Shown here: positions 1 through 7,770 of the stretch, piece by piece
How positions within the stretch are numbered: position 1 is the stretch's first letter
Layout of the letters: each line of letters begins with the position of its first letter
Translations under genes and position numbers: made by a program
Assembly (NCBI GenBank): GCA_011526095.1
Contig: WYBA01000216.1
Location: 1-50,847 of the forward strand
Origin: Myxococcales bacterium
GTDB taxonomy: Bacteria > Myxococcota_A > Polyangia > Haliangiales > Haliangiaceae
Length of the DNA: 50,847 nucleotides
Reading direction: 5' to 3'
The notes under the pieces: model-generated
What the model was told of the DNA's origin: nothing
Database searches by the model: none
What the model saw: the letters and a program-made list of their open reading frames with translations, nothing else

Positions 1-62
1 CGGCGAGCCCCGTGTGATCGAGGCGACGTGCCGTGCCGGAGCAGAATGCGACGGTCACGGCA

Positions 63-1562
63 CTAGTGGACGCGCTTGCCGCCCAGGGTGTCCTTCGGCT
101 TCGGCGGCTTGACCAGCTTGTTGTTGATGTAGTCCTCGAGGACCTTCTTGCGAACGGGGAGGAACGCGTTGACGAGGGCGTCCGAGATCCGCCACCGCGA
201 GACGCCGTCGACGACCTCGAGCTCGCGATCACTGACGTGGACGAAGCCGAGCGCGCTCGGCCAGGTCAGGCCGCCGCCGAGCGGCGCGCTGTTGCTGAGG
301 CGGTGGCAGCCGGCGCACGTCGTCGTCATCGCGCGCGCGACGACGTCGTCGGGCGTGAGCGTCGAGCCGATCGCGGTCAGCTTCGCCTGGAGCGCCGTCC
401 GCAGCGGGCTCGCCGACGTCCCGAGCTGGGCGAGGTAGTTGTTCTCCAGGCCGTTGGCCTGGGCCTGGCCGGTGTTGAACGTGTCCGGCAGGTCCAGGTC
501 GATCTTCGCCAGCTCGGCGGCGGCGAGCGCGGGCACCTGCGCGACGAACGCGTCGCGCAGCGCGGCGGCGCGCGGGTGGACCGAGGTCGGATCGAACAGC
601 CCGCCGTACGGGTTGCCCTTGACGGTCTGAGGCACCATCTCGAGCTTCGTGCACGCGCCGCCGGCGCACGTGCGCAGCAGCTTGAACTCGCGCAGCGACC
701 ACACCCGCGGCGAGGCGTCGGTCTGGAGGAACTGGTTGGTCCGGATCTGGCCGGCGCCAGTCGGTCCGCCGCCGAGGTGATCGACGTGGACCACGGGCGA
801 GACGCTGGGGATGCCGTCGAAGTAGAACTCCTCGAGCTCGTCGGCGCGCGCCTCGAGGTCGTCCTCGGCGGTCAGGTCGGCCCAGAAGTTGACGATCTTG
901 CGGCAGCCCTTGAGCCCCTGCTGTGGGTGCGGGTTGGCGAGCGCCATCTCGAAGATGACGAGGTTGCGCTCGGTCGTGATCGTCTGGCCCGACCGCTTGC
1001 CGTAGACGATGCGGTACTCCCCGCAGTTCGACGCGTCCGACGGCGTGAGATCGAACCGGTTGAACAGGCCGATCGGGACGTACTCGTCGGGGTTGGTGCC
1101 GGGGTCGGCGAACGGATCGACGGTGGCCTGGGCGCCCTCGGCGCGGCAGGTGTACGGGAACGTGTTGAGCGTCGGCTGCTCGAAATCATCGACCTCGTCG
1201 CCGCAGTGGGGGCCGGGATACAGCCCGGGCGCGAGGTTCTGCGTGTCCCACCACTGGTGGAACAGGTCGAGCGCGGTGAGGTCAGGCACGCCGCTCTGGG
1301 CGACGAGCTGATCGAGCACGCGCTCGAGCGGGAACCGCTCGAGGATCGGCAGCTCGGTGACGACGAGCGACCGCCGCGGATCCGCGACGAAGTCCGGGCC
1401 GCCGCCGCCACCGCCGCCGCCCGCGACGGCCGCGCGGTGCTCGCCGAGCGCGACGGGCTCGTCGGTCGCGACACACGCGGGCAGGAGTGTGAGCGCCGCG
1501 GCGATCGCCGCGCGCGCAGAGGTGGCCAGGTGCTGGCCGGAACCGGGGCAGAGCTGTCCCAT
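63..1562 (-). CDS. Predicted lipoprotein with one c-type heme motif
   Basis: 499 residues. The start is the ATG at 1562 because an AAAGGATG Shine-Dalgarno lies just upstream; longer readings add an Arg-rich shadow. A signal peptide ends in a lipobox (LLPAC, Cys30) and is followed by a poly-Gly stretch, so the protein is probably an envelope lipoprotein. One CAGCH motif (C416, C419, H420) near the C-terminus fits covalent attachment of a single heme c. The large region between has several Cys residues and no fold I recognise. It is the only gene at this end with a heme motif and stands alone, divergent from the VOC gene. A role in electron transfer or peroxide handling would be inference only. 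Confidence 0.82.
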   Translation of the reverse strand: MGQLCPGSGQHLATSARAAIAAALTLLPACVATDEPVALGEHRAAVAGGGGGGGGPDFVADPRRSLVVTELPILERFPLERVLDQLVAQSGVPDLTALDLFHQWWDTQNLAPGLYPGPHCGDEVDDFEQPTLNTFPYTCRAEGAQATVDPFADPGTNPDEYVPIGLFNRFDLTPSDASNCGEYRIVYGKRSGQTITTERNLVIFEMALANPHPQQGLKGCRKIVNFWADLTAEDDLEARADELEEFYFDGIPSVSPVVHVDHLGGGPTGAGQIRTNQFLQTDASPRVWSLREFKLLRTCAGGACTKLEMVPQTVKGNPYGGLFDPTSVHPRAAALRDAFVAQVPALAAAELAKIDLDLPDTFNTGQAQANGLENNYLAQLGTSASPLRTALQAKLTAIGSTLTPDDVVARAMTTTCAGCHRLSNSAPLGGGLTWPSALGFVHVSDRELEVVDGVSRWRISDALVNAFLPVRKKVLEDYINNKLVKPPKPKDTLGGKRVH

Positions 1563-1899
1563 CGCGTCATCCTTTCGAGACGAAGCTGCGAGGTCGTGCG
1601 ACCTCGCCGTACGGCGCGCTCGGGCGGCGCGGGAGGCATTGCCCGAGGAGGCCAGCTCCTCAATCGACGATCCGCGCGCGTCGATCAAGAGGGGTCGCCG
1701 ATCGCAAGCCGGCGCACGCGCGTGGCGCCGGAGTGGCGCGCGCGTCGGTGACCGACTGACGCGGGCGTGTCGGCCCGTCGGAGGCCGTGGCGTCGGGGAG
1801 GTCCCGCCTGTCGCAGGTGTCGCACGCGAGATGACACCGCCGCGGCGTTGAGCGCGCGCGGCGTTCGTGGCTACGCTGCGCGCACACGAGGAGGGAACG
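1563..1899. other. Intergenic region between divergent genes
   Basis: 337 bases between the heme-motif lipoprotein and the VOC gene. I see no gene, tRNA or repeat in it. Both flanking genes have Shine-Dalgarno sequences, so both promoters and 5' leaders should lie here, but no clear -35/-10 pair stands out. Confidence 0.5.
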
Positions 1900-2658
1900 A
1901 TGAGCGACGTGATCTACCGACCGGGGACGATCGTCTGGCGCGAGCTGATGACCACGGACGTCGACGCCAGCGTCCGGTTCTACAGCGAGCTGTTCGGGTG
2001 GAAGACGCAGGTGGCGCCGATGCCCGATGGGCAGCCGTACACGATGCTGATGGCGGGAGACGTCGGCGTCGCCGGCATGATGGCCGTGCCGATGCCGCAG
2101 ATCCCGGCGTACTGGGGCGCCTACGTCTCCGTCGACGACGTCGACGCGACCGCGGCGAAGGCGACCGCCGCCGGCGGCACCGTGCTCGCCGGCCCGATGG
2201 CCGCGGGTGACTTCGGTCGGTTCGCGACGTTCGCCGATCCGCAGGGCGCGGTGATCTCGGCGTGGCGGTCCGCCGGCGGCGACGGGCCGGCGAGCGCGGC
2301 GCCGGGCGTCGGCGAGTTCTGCTGGGAGCAGCTCAACACCGCCGACCCGGCGGGCGCGTTCCCGTTCTACGCGGCGGTGTTCGGGTGGACGAAGAAGGCG
2401 TTCCCCGGCGGCGGCGAGCTCGAGGTGATGTCGTCGGGCTCGGCCGACGTCGCGTCGCTGATGCAGGCGCCGCCCGGCGCGCCGCCGCACTGGCTGTCCT
2501 ACGTCGTCGTCGACTCGCTCGCCGGCGCGCACGCCCGCATCGCGCGCGGCGGCGGCAAGGTGCTGGTCGAGCGGATCGACGTGCCGACGATCGGCGCGAT
2601 CGGCGTCGTGCAGGACAACGTCGGCGCGGTGATCGGCGTGTTCGAGGCGCCGCGGTAA
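1900..2658 (+). CDS. VOC (glyoxalase/bleomycin-resistance fold) family protein, two domains
   Basis: 252 residues starting at the ATG at 1900, preceded by a strong GAGGAGGGA Shine-Dalgarno. Two vicinal-oxygen-chelate modules follow each other: residues about 1-120 open with a VWRELMTTDV strand and RFYSELFGW helix, and residues about 125-250 open with FCWEQLNTAD and FPFYAAVFGW. This repeated pattern, with a FADPQGAVI-type segment ending the first module, is typical of bacterial VOC proteins annotated as glyoxalase-like or antibiotic-resistance-like. The substrate cannot be told from sequence. It is a single-gene unit convergent with the HemF-like gene, 22 bases away; the gap holds a short GGCCGCGGCC palindrome at 2665. 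Confidence 0.88.
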   Translation: MSDVIYRPGTIVWRELMTTDVDASVRFYSELFGWKTQVAPMPDGQPYTMLMAGDVGVAGMMAVPMPQIPAYWGAYVSVDDVDATAAKATAAGGTVLAGPMAAGDFGRFATFADPQGAVISAWRSAGGDGPASAAPGVGEFCWEQLNTADPAGAFPFYAAVFGWTKKAFPGGGELEVMSSGSADVASLMQAPPGAPPHWLSYVVVDSLAGAHARIARGGGKVLVERIDVPTIGAIGVVQDNVGAVIGVFEAPR

Positions 2659-2680
2659 CGCGGAGGCCGCGGCCCGCGCG

Positions 2681-3736
2681 TCAGCGGTGGTTCGCCACGG
2701 TCGGCACCTCGACCCCGCCGGAGGCCTGCAGCGCGATCGCCGCGGGGTGGGCGCGGTAGTGGGCGCGCACCGCGCGGGCGAGCGCGACCTTCGCGGCGTC
2801 GGTGACCGGCGAAGGCGACGCGTCCGGCAGCGCGGCGACGATCGCGTCGAGCAGCTCGCCCTGCGGCGCCGGCAGGCGGTCGCGCCAAGATGCGAGCAGC
2901 GCGCGATCGACGTGCGATGGCAGCGATCCGAGGATCCCGACGTCGTTCTGGTCGTGGATCAGCAGCCCGGAGGTGGTGCCGCGATCGAGCGTGAGCACCT
3001 GGAACAGGTACAGCGTGTGATACGCGAGCTGGCGCGCGCGGTCGTCGGTGCTGACCGAGGCGGCGCCCGGCGTCGCGCGCGCGAGCCACCCGGCGAGCAG
3101 TCGCACGTACGTCGAGGTGGCGGCCTCGCCGACGCGCCGGGCGAGCGCCTCGTCGGCCGCGGGATCCTCGGTCGCGAAGTCCTCGAGGTAGAAGTGGGTG
3201 ACGCCGCGGTGGCGACCGAGCGCGGGGATCCAGAAGTAGCGATCGCCCTGGGCCGCCGCGGTCGCGTACTGGGACGGCGCGGCGTCGCGCAGCGCGGCGG
3301 TGAACGCGGCCGTGTCGGCGTCGTCGGGGATCGACGGGTTGAGGTCCGCCATCAGCCGCCAGTAGGCGCGGCCGGCGCGCAGCTCGGTCCAGCTGAGGTG
3401 GATGTGGACGCTCGGCGCGCGCGGCGCCGCCGGGTGGATGATCGTCGACAGCGCGGTGGCGGACGCCAGCGCGCGCGTCGGCTCGTCGTCGTAGTGGACC
3501 TGCGAGACGTTGATCGACGCGCGATCGAACACCGGGGTGTCGCCGATGCCCAGGCGCGTCCCGCCGCCGTGGCGCCCGTCGTCGCGCAGCCAGCTCACCG
3601 GCTCGAACCGCGCCGGGCGGCCGGCGGCGGCGGACGCGGCCTCGAGGCCGCGGGCGAACCCGGCCTGGAGCCACTCGACGAGGGCGAGGGCGCGGGCGGC
3701 GCCGGCGGAGGTGGCGCGGACAGGCGACGCGATCAC
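2681..3736 (-). CDS. Divergent coproporphyrinogen III oxidase (HemF-like)
   Basis: 351 residues, GTG start. HemF is the aerobic enzyme that oxidatively decarboxylates coproporphyrinogen III in heme synthesis. Recognisable blocks in family order are ASINVSQVHYDD (73-84), STIIHPAAPRAPSVHIHLSW (97-116), a DRYFWIP/RHRGVTHFYLEDF region, and a TLDRGTTSGL loop. Several positions differ from textbook HemF: the usual WWFGGGADLTP segment is replaced by AYWRLMADLNP, and the HAN motif reads HIH. It could be a functional divergent enzyme or a HemF-fold paralogue with another tetrapyrrole substrate. The start is supported by a TATCGT -10-like hexamer ending six bases upstream (3743-3748). Confidence 0.75.
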   Translation of the reverse strand: MIASPVRATSAGAARALALVEWLQAGFARGLEAASAAAGRPARFEPVSWLRDDGRHGGGTRLGIGDTPVFDRASINVSQVHYDDEPTRALASATALSTIIHPAAPRAPSVHIHLSWTELRAGRAYWRLMADLNPSIPDDADTAAFTAALRDAAPSQYATAAAQGDRYFWIPALGRHRGVTHFYLEDFATEDPAADEALARRVGEAATSTYVRLLAGWLARATPGAASVSTDDRARQLAYHTLYLFQVLTLDRGTTSGLLIHDQNDVGILGSLPSHVDRALLASWRDRLPAPQGELLDAIVAALPDASPSPVTDAAKVALARAVRAHYRAHPAAIALQASGGVEVPTVANHR

Positions 3737-3811
3737 GCGCGCACGATAACAGAGCGCACGGTGCGGCGCGCGTCACGTGCGCCGGCCGTGCGATGGCAGT
3801 AGCGTGCCGAC
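3737..3811. promoter_or_regulatory. Divergent leaderless-type promoters
   Basis: On the minus strand TATCGT (3743-3748) lies six bases before the GTG of the HemF-like gene. On the plus strand TAGCGT (3800-3805) lies six bases before the ATG of the lipoprotein at 3812. Neither start has a Shine-Dalgarno. The spacing suggests both transcripts begin at or next to the start codon. No convincing -35 box is visible. Confidence 0.5.
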
Positions 3812-4672
3812 ATGATCCGTACGCGCGCCGCGGCGTCGTTGCTCCTGCTCCTGGTCGCCTGCGGTGGCGGCGGCGGGGACGATCGTCCCGACGCGGCGCC
3901 GCCCGTCGGCGATCCGGACTTCGACGACACGGCGGCGTACGTCGAGGTCCAGCACCGCACCTATGATGAGGGCGGCAGCCTGTCGATCGTCGGGTACCTC
4001 GTGACCGAGGCGCCGATCTGGCCGTACGAGGTCGAGGCGCCGGTGGGGCCGTGCCGGTTCGCGCTGCGCACGCCGCAGGACTGCGGCTTCGACTGCGACG
4101 GCGTGTGCGTCGGGGACACGTGCGTCGCGCAGCCGCTGGTGCAGCCGGCGGGGACGATCACGGTCACCGACGGCGAGGCGACGCGCACGGTCGCGTTCGG
4201 CGACGCCGGCTACGCGCACTTCGAGCAGGCGCTGCCGTTCGCCCCGGGCGCGACGATCACGGTATCCGCGCCCGGCGACGTGTTCGGGGCGTTCTCGCTC
4301 GCCGCCGCGGCGCCCGCGCCGTTGACCCACACCAACCAGGACGAGCTGGTGCTCGAGGTCGGCGAGCCGCTGGTGTTCCGCTGGACGCCGAACGACCCGG
4401 GCAGCCGGCTCCGGCTCACGCTCGGCGCGGACCTCGGCCACGCGCGCTACCGCTCGGCGCTGCTCGAGTGCGACGTGCCCGACGAGGCCGGCGAGGTCGC
4501 GATCCCGCAGGTGCTCGTCGACCGGCTCGCCGACGGCGCGCTGTGGTCGTGCGGCGACTGCTTCTCGCAGTCGATGCGGCGCTACCGCAAGGCGCGCGGG
4601 ACGGCCGGCGCGCTGCCCTTGACCCTGTGGGTCACCGATCTCGAGACCCCGTACCTGCAGCCGCCGCCCTGA
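3812..4672 (+). CDS. Cys-containing lipoprotein, paralogue of the protein at 6685
   Basis: 286 residues with a signal peptide and lipobox (LLVAC, Cys17) followed by a Gly/Asp linker, so probably lipid-anchored in the envelope. After the linker come a beta-rich region with a cluster of Cys (around residues 85-110, CGFDCDGVCVGDTC) and a C-terminal module with RLRLTLGADLGHARY and LLECDVPDEAGEVAIP. The last block is closely matched in the protein encoded at 6685-7641, so the two are paralogues on either side of a PEP-binding lipoprotein. No function can be assigned. The start is set by the lipobox distance and by the TAGCGT hexamer just upstream. Confidence 0.8.
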   Translation: MIRTRAAASLLLLLVACGGGGGDDRPDAAPPVGDPDFDDTAAYVEVQHRTYDEGGSLSIVGYLVTEAPIWPYEVEAPVGPCRFALRTPQDCGFDCDGVCVGDTCVAQPLVQPAGTITVTDGEATRTVAFGDAGYAHFEQALPFAPGATITVSAPGDVFGAFSLAAAAPAPLTHTNQDELVLEVGEPLVFRWTPNDPGSRLRLTLGADLGHARYRSALLECDVPDEAGEVAIPQVLVDRLADGALWSCGDCFSQSMRRYRKARGTAGALPLTLWVTDLETPYLQPPP

Positions 4673-4789
4673 TCGACACGGAATTCTGAGGTCGCGGACC
4701 GCCGCGCGTGGCGCAACCGGGCAGAACGACGACCCTAGCGGCGCCGGCTCGACGCTGGCACGCGGCGTGCTGTGGGTGGAGTCGCTACC

Positions 4790-6688
4790 ATGACGCGCCT
4801 CTGGCTGCCGCTCCTCCTCGCGCTCGCCGCGTGCTCCGACGGGCCGGATCCGGCGTGCGACGACGCGCCGCTGCCGTCGCGCGCCGAGCTGCGCTGCGAG
4901 GCCGAGTTCCTCGCCCAGGCGGCGCGCCCGCGCGACGAGGCGCTGCCCGGTGCGCGCACGATCAAGACCGTGCTCGACCAGGCGTCCGACGACGCGCTGT
5001 ACTTCGTCGACACCAACGCCTACCCGCTCCACATCAACTTCGCGATCGACCAGCTCGGCTGGCCGCCCGCGGCGTCGTTCGCCGAGCAGTACTTCTCGCC
5101 GCAGCGCCGGTTCCTGCTCGGCGCCGTCACCCACTACGAGGGGCCGGACGTGATGGTGTGGGAGATCGGTCCGTACGACACGATGTCGCTCGACGGGATC
5201 GTCAAGTCGTACGACGCGATCCACGCCGCGGTGTACTTCCGCGACCGGCTCTACTTCCACCCGACGTCGGAGGCGCAGGAGGCGCTGGTCGCCGAGCTGC
5301 CCGAGCGCGTCGCGGTGATCACGACCGACGAGCTGTGGGCCGGGATCGACTACCAGCCGCTCAACCTCGGCGAGACCTACGCCCAGGTCCACGTCCTGAC
5401 CGCCGACGAGCTCGCCACGACGTACGTCGGGCCGCGCGAGATCGCCGTGCTCGATCGCGTGCCGAACGACCTGTCGGTCGTCGCCGCGGTCGTCACCGAG
5501 GAGTTCCAGACGCCGCTGTCGCACGTCAACGTGCTGTCGCAGCAGCGCGGCACGCCGAACATGGGGCTGCGCGGCGCGCAGGCGACGTTCGCGCCGTACG
5601 ACGGCCGGTGGGTGCGGCTGCGGGTCGGCGCGTTCGAGTGGGAGGTCGAGGAGGTCACCGCCGACGAGGCCGAGGCATGGTTCGACGACCACCGCCCGCC
5701 CGTCGCGGAGGTCCCCGAGCCGGACTACACCGTCGACGCGATCCTCGACATCGACCTGGTCGACCTCGACGATCTCCCGGCGGTCGGCGGCAAGGCCGCG
5801 CACTACGGCGAGCTGCGGGACATCGGCGGCGCGGTGCGGATCCGCGACGCGATCGTCATCCCGGTCCGCTTCTACCGCGACTTCCTGGTCGAGCACGGGT
5901 TCGACGTCCGGATCGCGGCGATGCTGCAGGACGAGGCGTTCCGCGGCGACGGGCTGGTCCGCCAGCAGATGCTCGCGGACCTCCGCGCCGACATGCTCGC
6001 CGCGCCGATCGCGCCGTCGACGCTGGCCGCGGTCGAGGCGTTCCTCGAGTCGTCGTTCCCGGCGACGCGGATGAAGTTCCGGTCGTCGACGACGGCCGAG
6101 GATCTGCTGCGCCACAGCGGCGCCGGGCTCTACGACTCGAAGTCGGGGCAGGTCGGCGATCCCGAGCGGCCGGTCGACGTCGCGATCAAGACGGTGTGGG
6201 CGAGCGTGTGGAACTTCCGCGCGTTCGAGGAGCGCAGCTACGTCGGGATCGATCACCTCGGCATCGCGATGGCGGTGCTCGCCAACCCGTCGTTCGGGGC
6301 CGAGGACGCCAACGGCGTGGCGATCACCGCCAACATCTACGAGCCGGTGCTCGGCGGCGTCGAGGCGTTCTTCATCAACGCGCAGGTCGGCGAGGAGAGC
6401 GTCGTCGAGCCCGAGCCGGGCGTGACGTGCGACTCGCTGCTCTACCACTACCTGTACCCGAACCAGCCGGCGACGTACTACGCGCATTCGTCGATCGCCT
6501 CGCCGGTGTTGACGCGCGAGCAGCTGTTCGAGCTGGGGCGCGCGCTGTGGCAGATCCGCGAGCACTTCGCGTCGATCTACGACCCGCCCGAGGGGTACGC
6601 GCGGATGCCGATGGACGTCGAGTGGAAGCTCGACGGCGGCGAGATCTGGGTCAAGCAGGCCCGCCCGTACCCGGGGCGCGGCCGATGA
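4790..6688 (+). CDS. PEP/pyruvate-binding-domain lipoprotein (PEP synthase/dikinase-like)
   Basis: 632 residues. The ATG at 4790 is preceded by GGTGGAG and gives a signal peptide with lipobox (LALAAC, Cys15). A phosphohistidine-type swivelling segment, TPLSHVNVLSQQRGTPNM, has its His at about 245. An ATP-grasp-like PEP/pyruvate-binding domain follows (about 320-630) with VGGKAAHYGEL, RSSTTAEDLLRHSGAGLYDS near 430, and a C-terminal VEWKLDGGEIWVKQARP. This order, swivel then nucleotide-binding domain, differs from classical PpsA but is seen in envelope-associated relatives. A cytosolic-type phosphotransfer fold on an exported lipoprotein is odd, because free ATP is scarce outside; it may bind or sense rather than catalyse. 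The stop overlaps the next start by four bases (ATGA). Confidence 0.8.
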   Translation: MTRLWLPLLLALAACSDGPDPACDDAPLPSRAELRCEAEFLAQAARPRDEALPGARTIKTVLDQASDDALYFVDTNAYPLHINFAIDQLGWPPAASFAEQYFSPQRRFLLGAVTHYEGPDVMVWEIGPYDTMSLDGIVKSYDAIHAAVYFRDRLYFHPTSEAQEALVAELPERVAVITTDELWAGIDYQPLNLGETYAQVHVLTADELATTYVGPREIAVLDRVPNDLSVVAAVVTEEFQTPLSHVNVLSQQRGTPNMGLRGAQATFAPYDGRWVRLRVGAFEWEVEEVTADEAEAWFDDHRPPVAEVPEPDYTVDAILDIDLVDLDDLPAVGGKAAHYGELRDIGGAVRIRDAIVIPVRFYRDFLVEHGFDVRIAAMLQDEAFRGDGLVRQQMLADLRADMLAAPIAPSTLAAVEAFLESSFPATRMKFRSSTTAEDLLRHSGAGLYDSKSGQVGDPERPVDVAIKTVWASVWNFRAFEERSYVGIDHLGIAMAVLANPSFGAEDANGVAITANIYEPVLGGVEAFFINAQVGEESVVEPEPGVTCDSLLYHYLYPNQPATYYAHSSIASPVLTREQLFELGRALWQIREHFASIYDPPEGYARMPMDVEWKLDGGEIWVKQARPYPGRGR

Positions 6689-7641
6689 GCGAGGTGAAGA
6701 TGTCGATCGAGCGAGCGATGAGGTGGATCGCCACGGCGTGCGTCGTCGCGGCGTGTGGCGGCGGCGCGGGCGAGCCCGACGCCGGCGACGACGATCGCCC
6801 CGACGGCGGCGCCGGCGAGGCCGCGCCGGAGTCGGCCGGGCTGATCGAGGTCGTCGAGGCGAGCTGGACCTACGACGACGGCGCGGGCGGCGAGTTGGTG
6901 AGCCGGTGGTCCCAGGTGACGGCGCGGTTCTACGACGGCCTGCCGCCGGCGTTCCATCAGATCGAGGCCGAGGCGGGCGACTGCGTGCTGCGGCGCTACA
7001 CGCCCGCGGCGTGCACGCCCGGGTGCGCCACCGGGCTGTGCGTCGATCCCGGCGTGTGCGAGCCGTGGCCGACGCGGCGATCGGCCGGGACGCTCACCCT
7101 CGGCGGGGCGCGCGAGGCGGTGACGATCGTGCCGCAGGACGGCTACTACGCCACCAGCGAGCCGCTGCCCGAGGACCTGTTCGCCGACGACGCGCGGCTG
7201 ACCGCCGCGCTCGCCGGCGCCGACGTCCCGGCGACGACGCTGGCGGCCGACGCCACCGCGCCGCTCGCCGCGGCGATCGAGCACGGGCGGATCGAGATCC
7301 CGTACCCGGCGGGGCAGGACTTCGTGGTGGCGTGGACGCCTGCGGGCGCCGGCGGCCGCGTCCGGCTCACGCTCAACGCCAACAACCAGGGACACGGCAT
7401 GCCGTACGCGGCGATCCTCGAGTGCGACGTCGCCGACGCCGCGGGCGAGGTCGCGATCCCCGCGGCGCTGCTCGACGCGTTCCCCGAGACCCTGGCGTGG
7501 ACGGTGTGCGCGGGCTCGGACTGCCCGCCGTCGACGCTGCGCCGCTACCACCACGCACGCGTCGACGTCGGCGGCGGCGACGAGGTCGTGCTGGTCGTCG
7601 GCAGCCAGGTCAACTTCGGCGTCGACCACGTCCTGGAGTAG
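6685..7641 (+). CDS. Cys-containing lipoprotein, paralogue of the protein at 3812
   Basis: 318 residues from the ATG that overlaps the upstream stop (ATGA), implying translational coupling with the PEP-binding lipoprotein. Alternative in-frame ATGs at 6700, with a GAGGTG just before it, and 6718 are possible. A signal peptide ends in a VVAAC lipobox, followed by an Asp/Gly linker. Cys residues cluster near 105-125 (CTPGCATGLCVDPGVC). The C-terminal module (RVRLTLNANNQGHGMPYAAI, then ECDVADAAGEVAIP) matches the 3812 protein. The three genes look like a cassette of envelope proteins, perhaps a complex, but the substrate is unknown. Confidence 0.8.
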   Translation: MSEVKMSIERAMRWIATACVVAACGGGAGEPDAGDDDRPDGGAGEAAPESAGLIEVVEASWTYDDGAGGELVSRWSQVTARFYDGLPPAFHQIEAEAGDCVLRRYTPAACTPGCATGLCVDPGVCEPWPTRRSAGTLTLGGAREAVTIVPQDGYYATSEPLPEDLFADDARLTAALAGADVPATTLAADATAPLAAAIEHGRIEIPYPAGQDFVVAWTPAGAGGRVRLTLNANNQGHGMPYAAILECDVADAAGEVAIPAALLDAFPETLAWTVCAGSDCPPSTLRRYHHARVDVGGGDEVVLVVGSQVNFGVDHVLE

Positions 7642-7656
7642 CGGCGTGGCGGCGCT

Positions 7657-7721
7657 GGCCACCGCGGTGGCCGCGTTGCCGATCGCAACGTCCAGTGGGA
7701 GCGAAACGCCTGCGGTTTCGC
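7657..7721. terminator. Palindromes downstream of the lipoprotein cassette
   Basis: A perfect 16-base palindrome (GGCCACCGCGGTGGCC, 7657-7672) is followed by a 7-bp stem with a 7-base loop, GCGAAAC at 7701-7707 pairing with GTTTCGC at 7715-7721. Their place just after the cassette stop suggests a transcript end, but there is no T-run. Confidence 0.35.
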
Positions 7722-7770
7722 CCGGATAGATGGGCGCGGTCGCGGCACGGCGCGTGCTGTTCGGGGGAGC

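Noticed and set aside
33..1751. Long open frame opposite the heme-motif lipoprotein
   Set aside because: Arg/Val-rich translation without motifs; a high-GC shadow of the real gene on the other strand.
3773..6565. 930-codon open frame on the minus strand
   Set aside because: It covers two clear lipoprotein genes on the plus strand and has only shadow-type Arg/Val/Asp composition.
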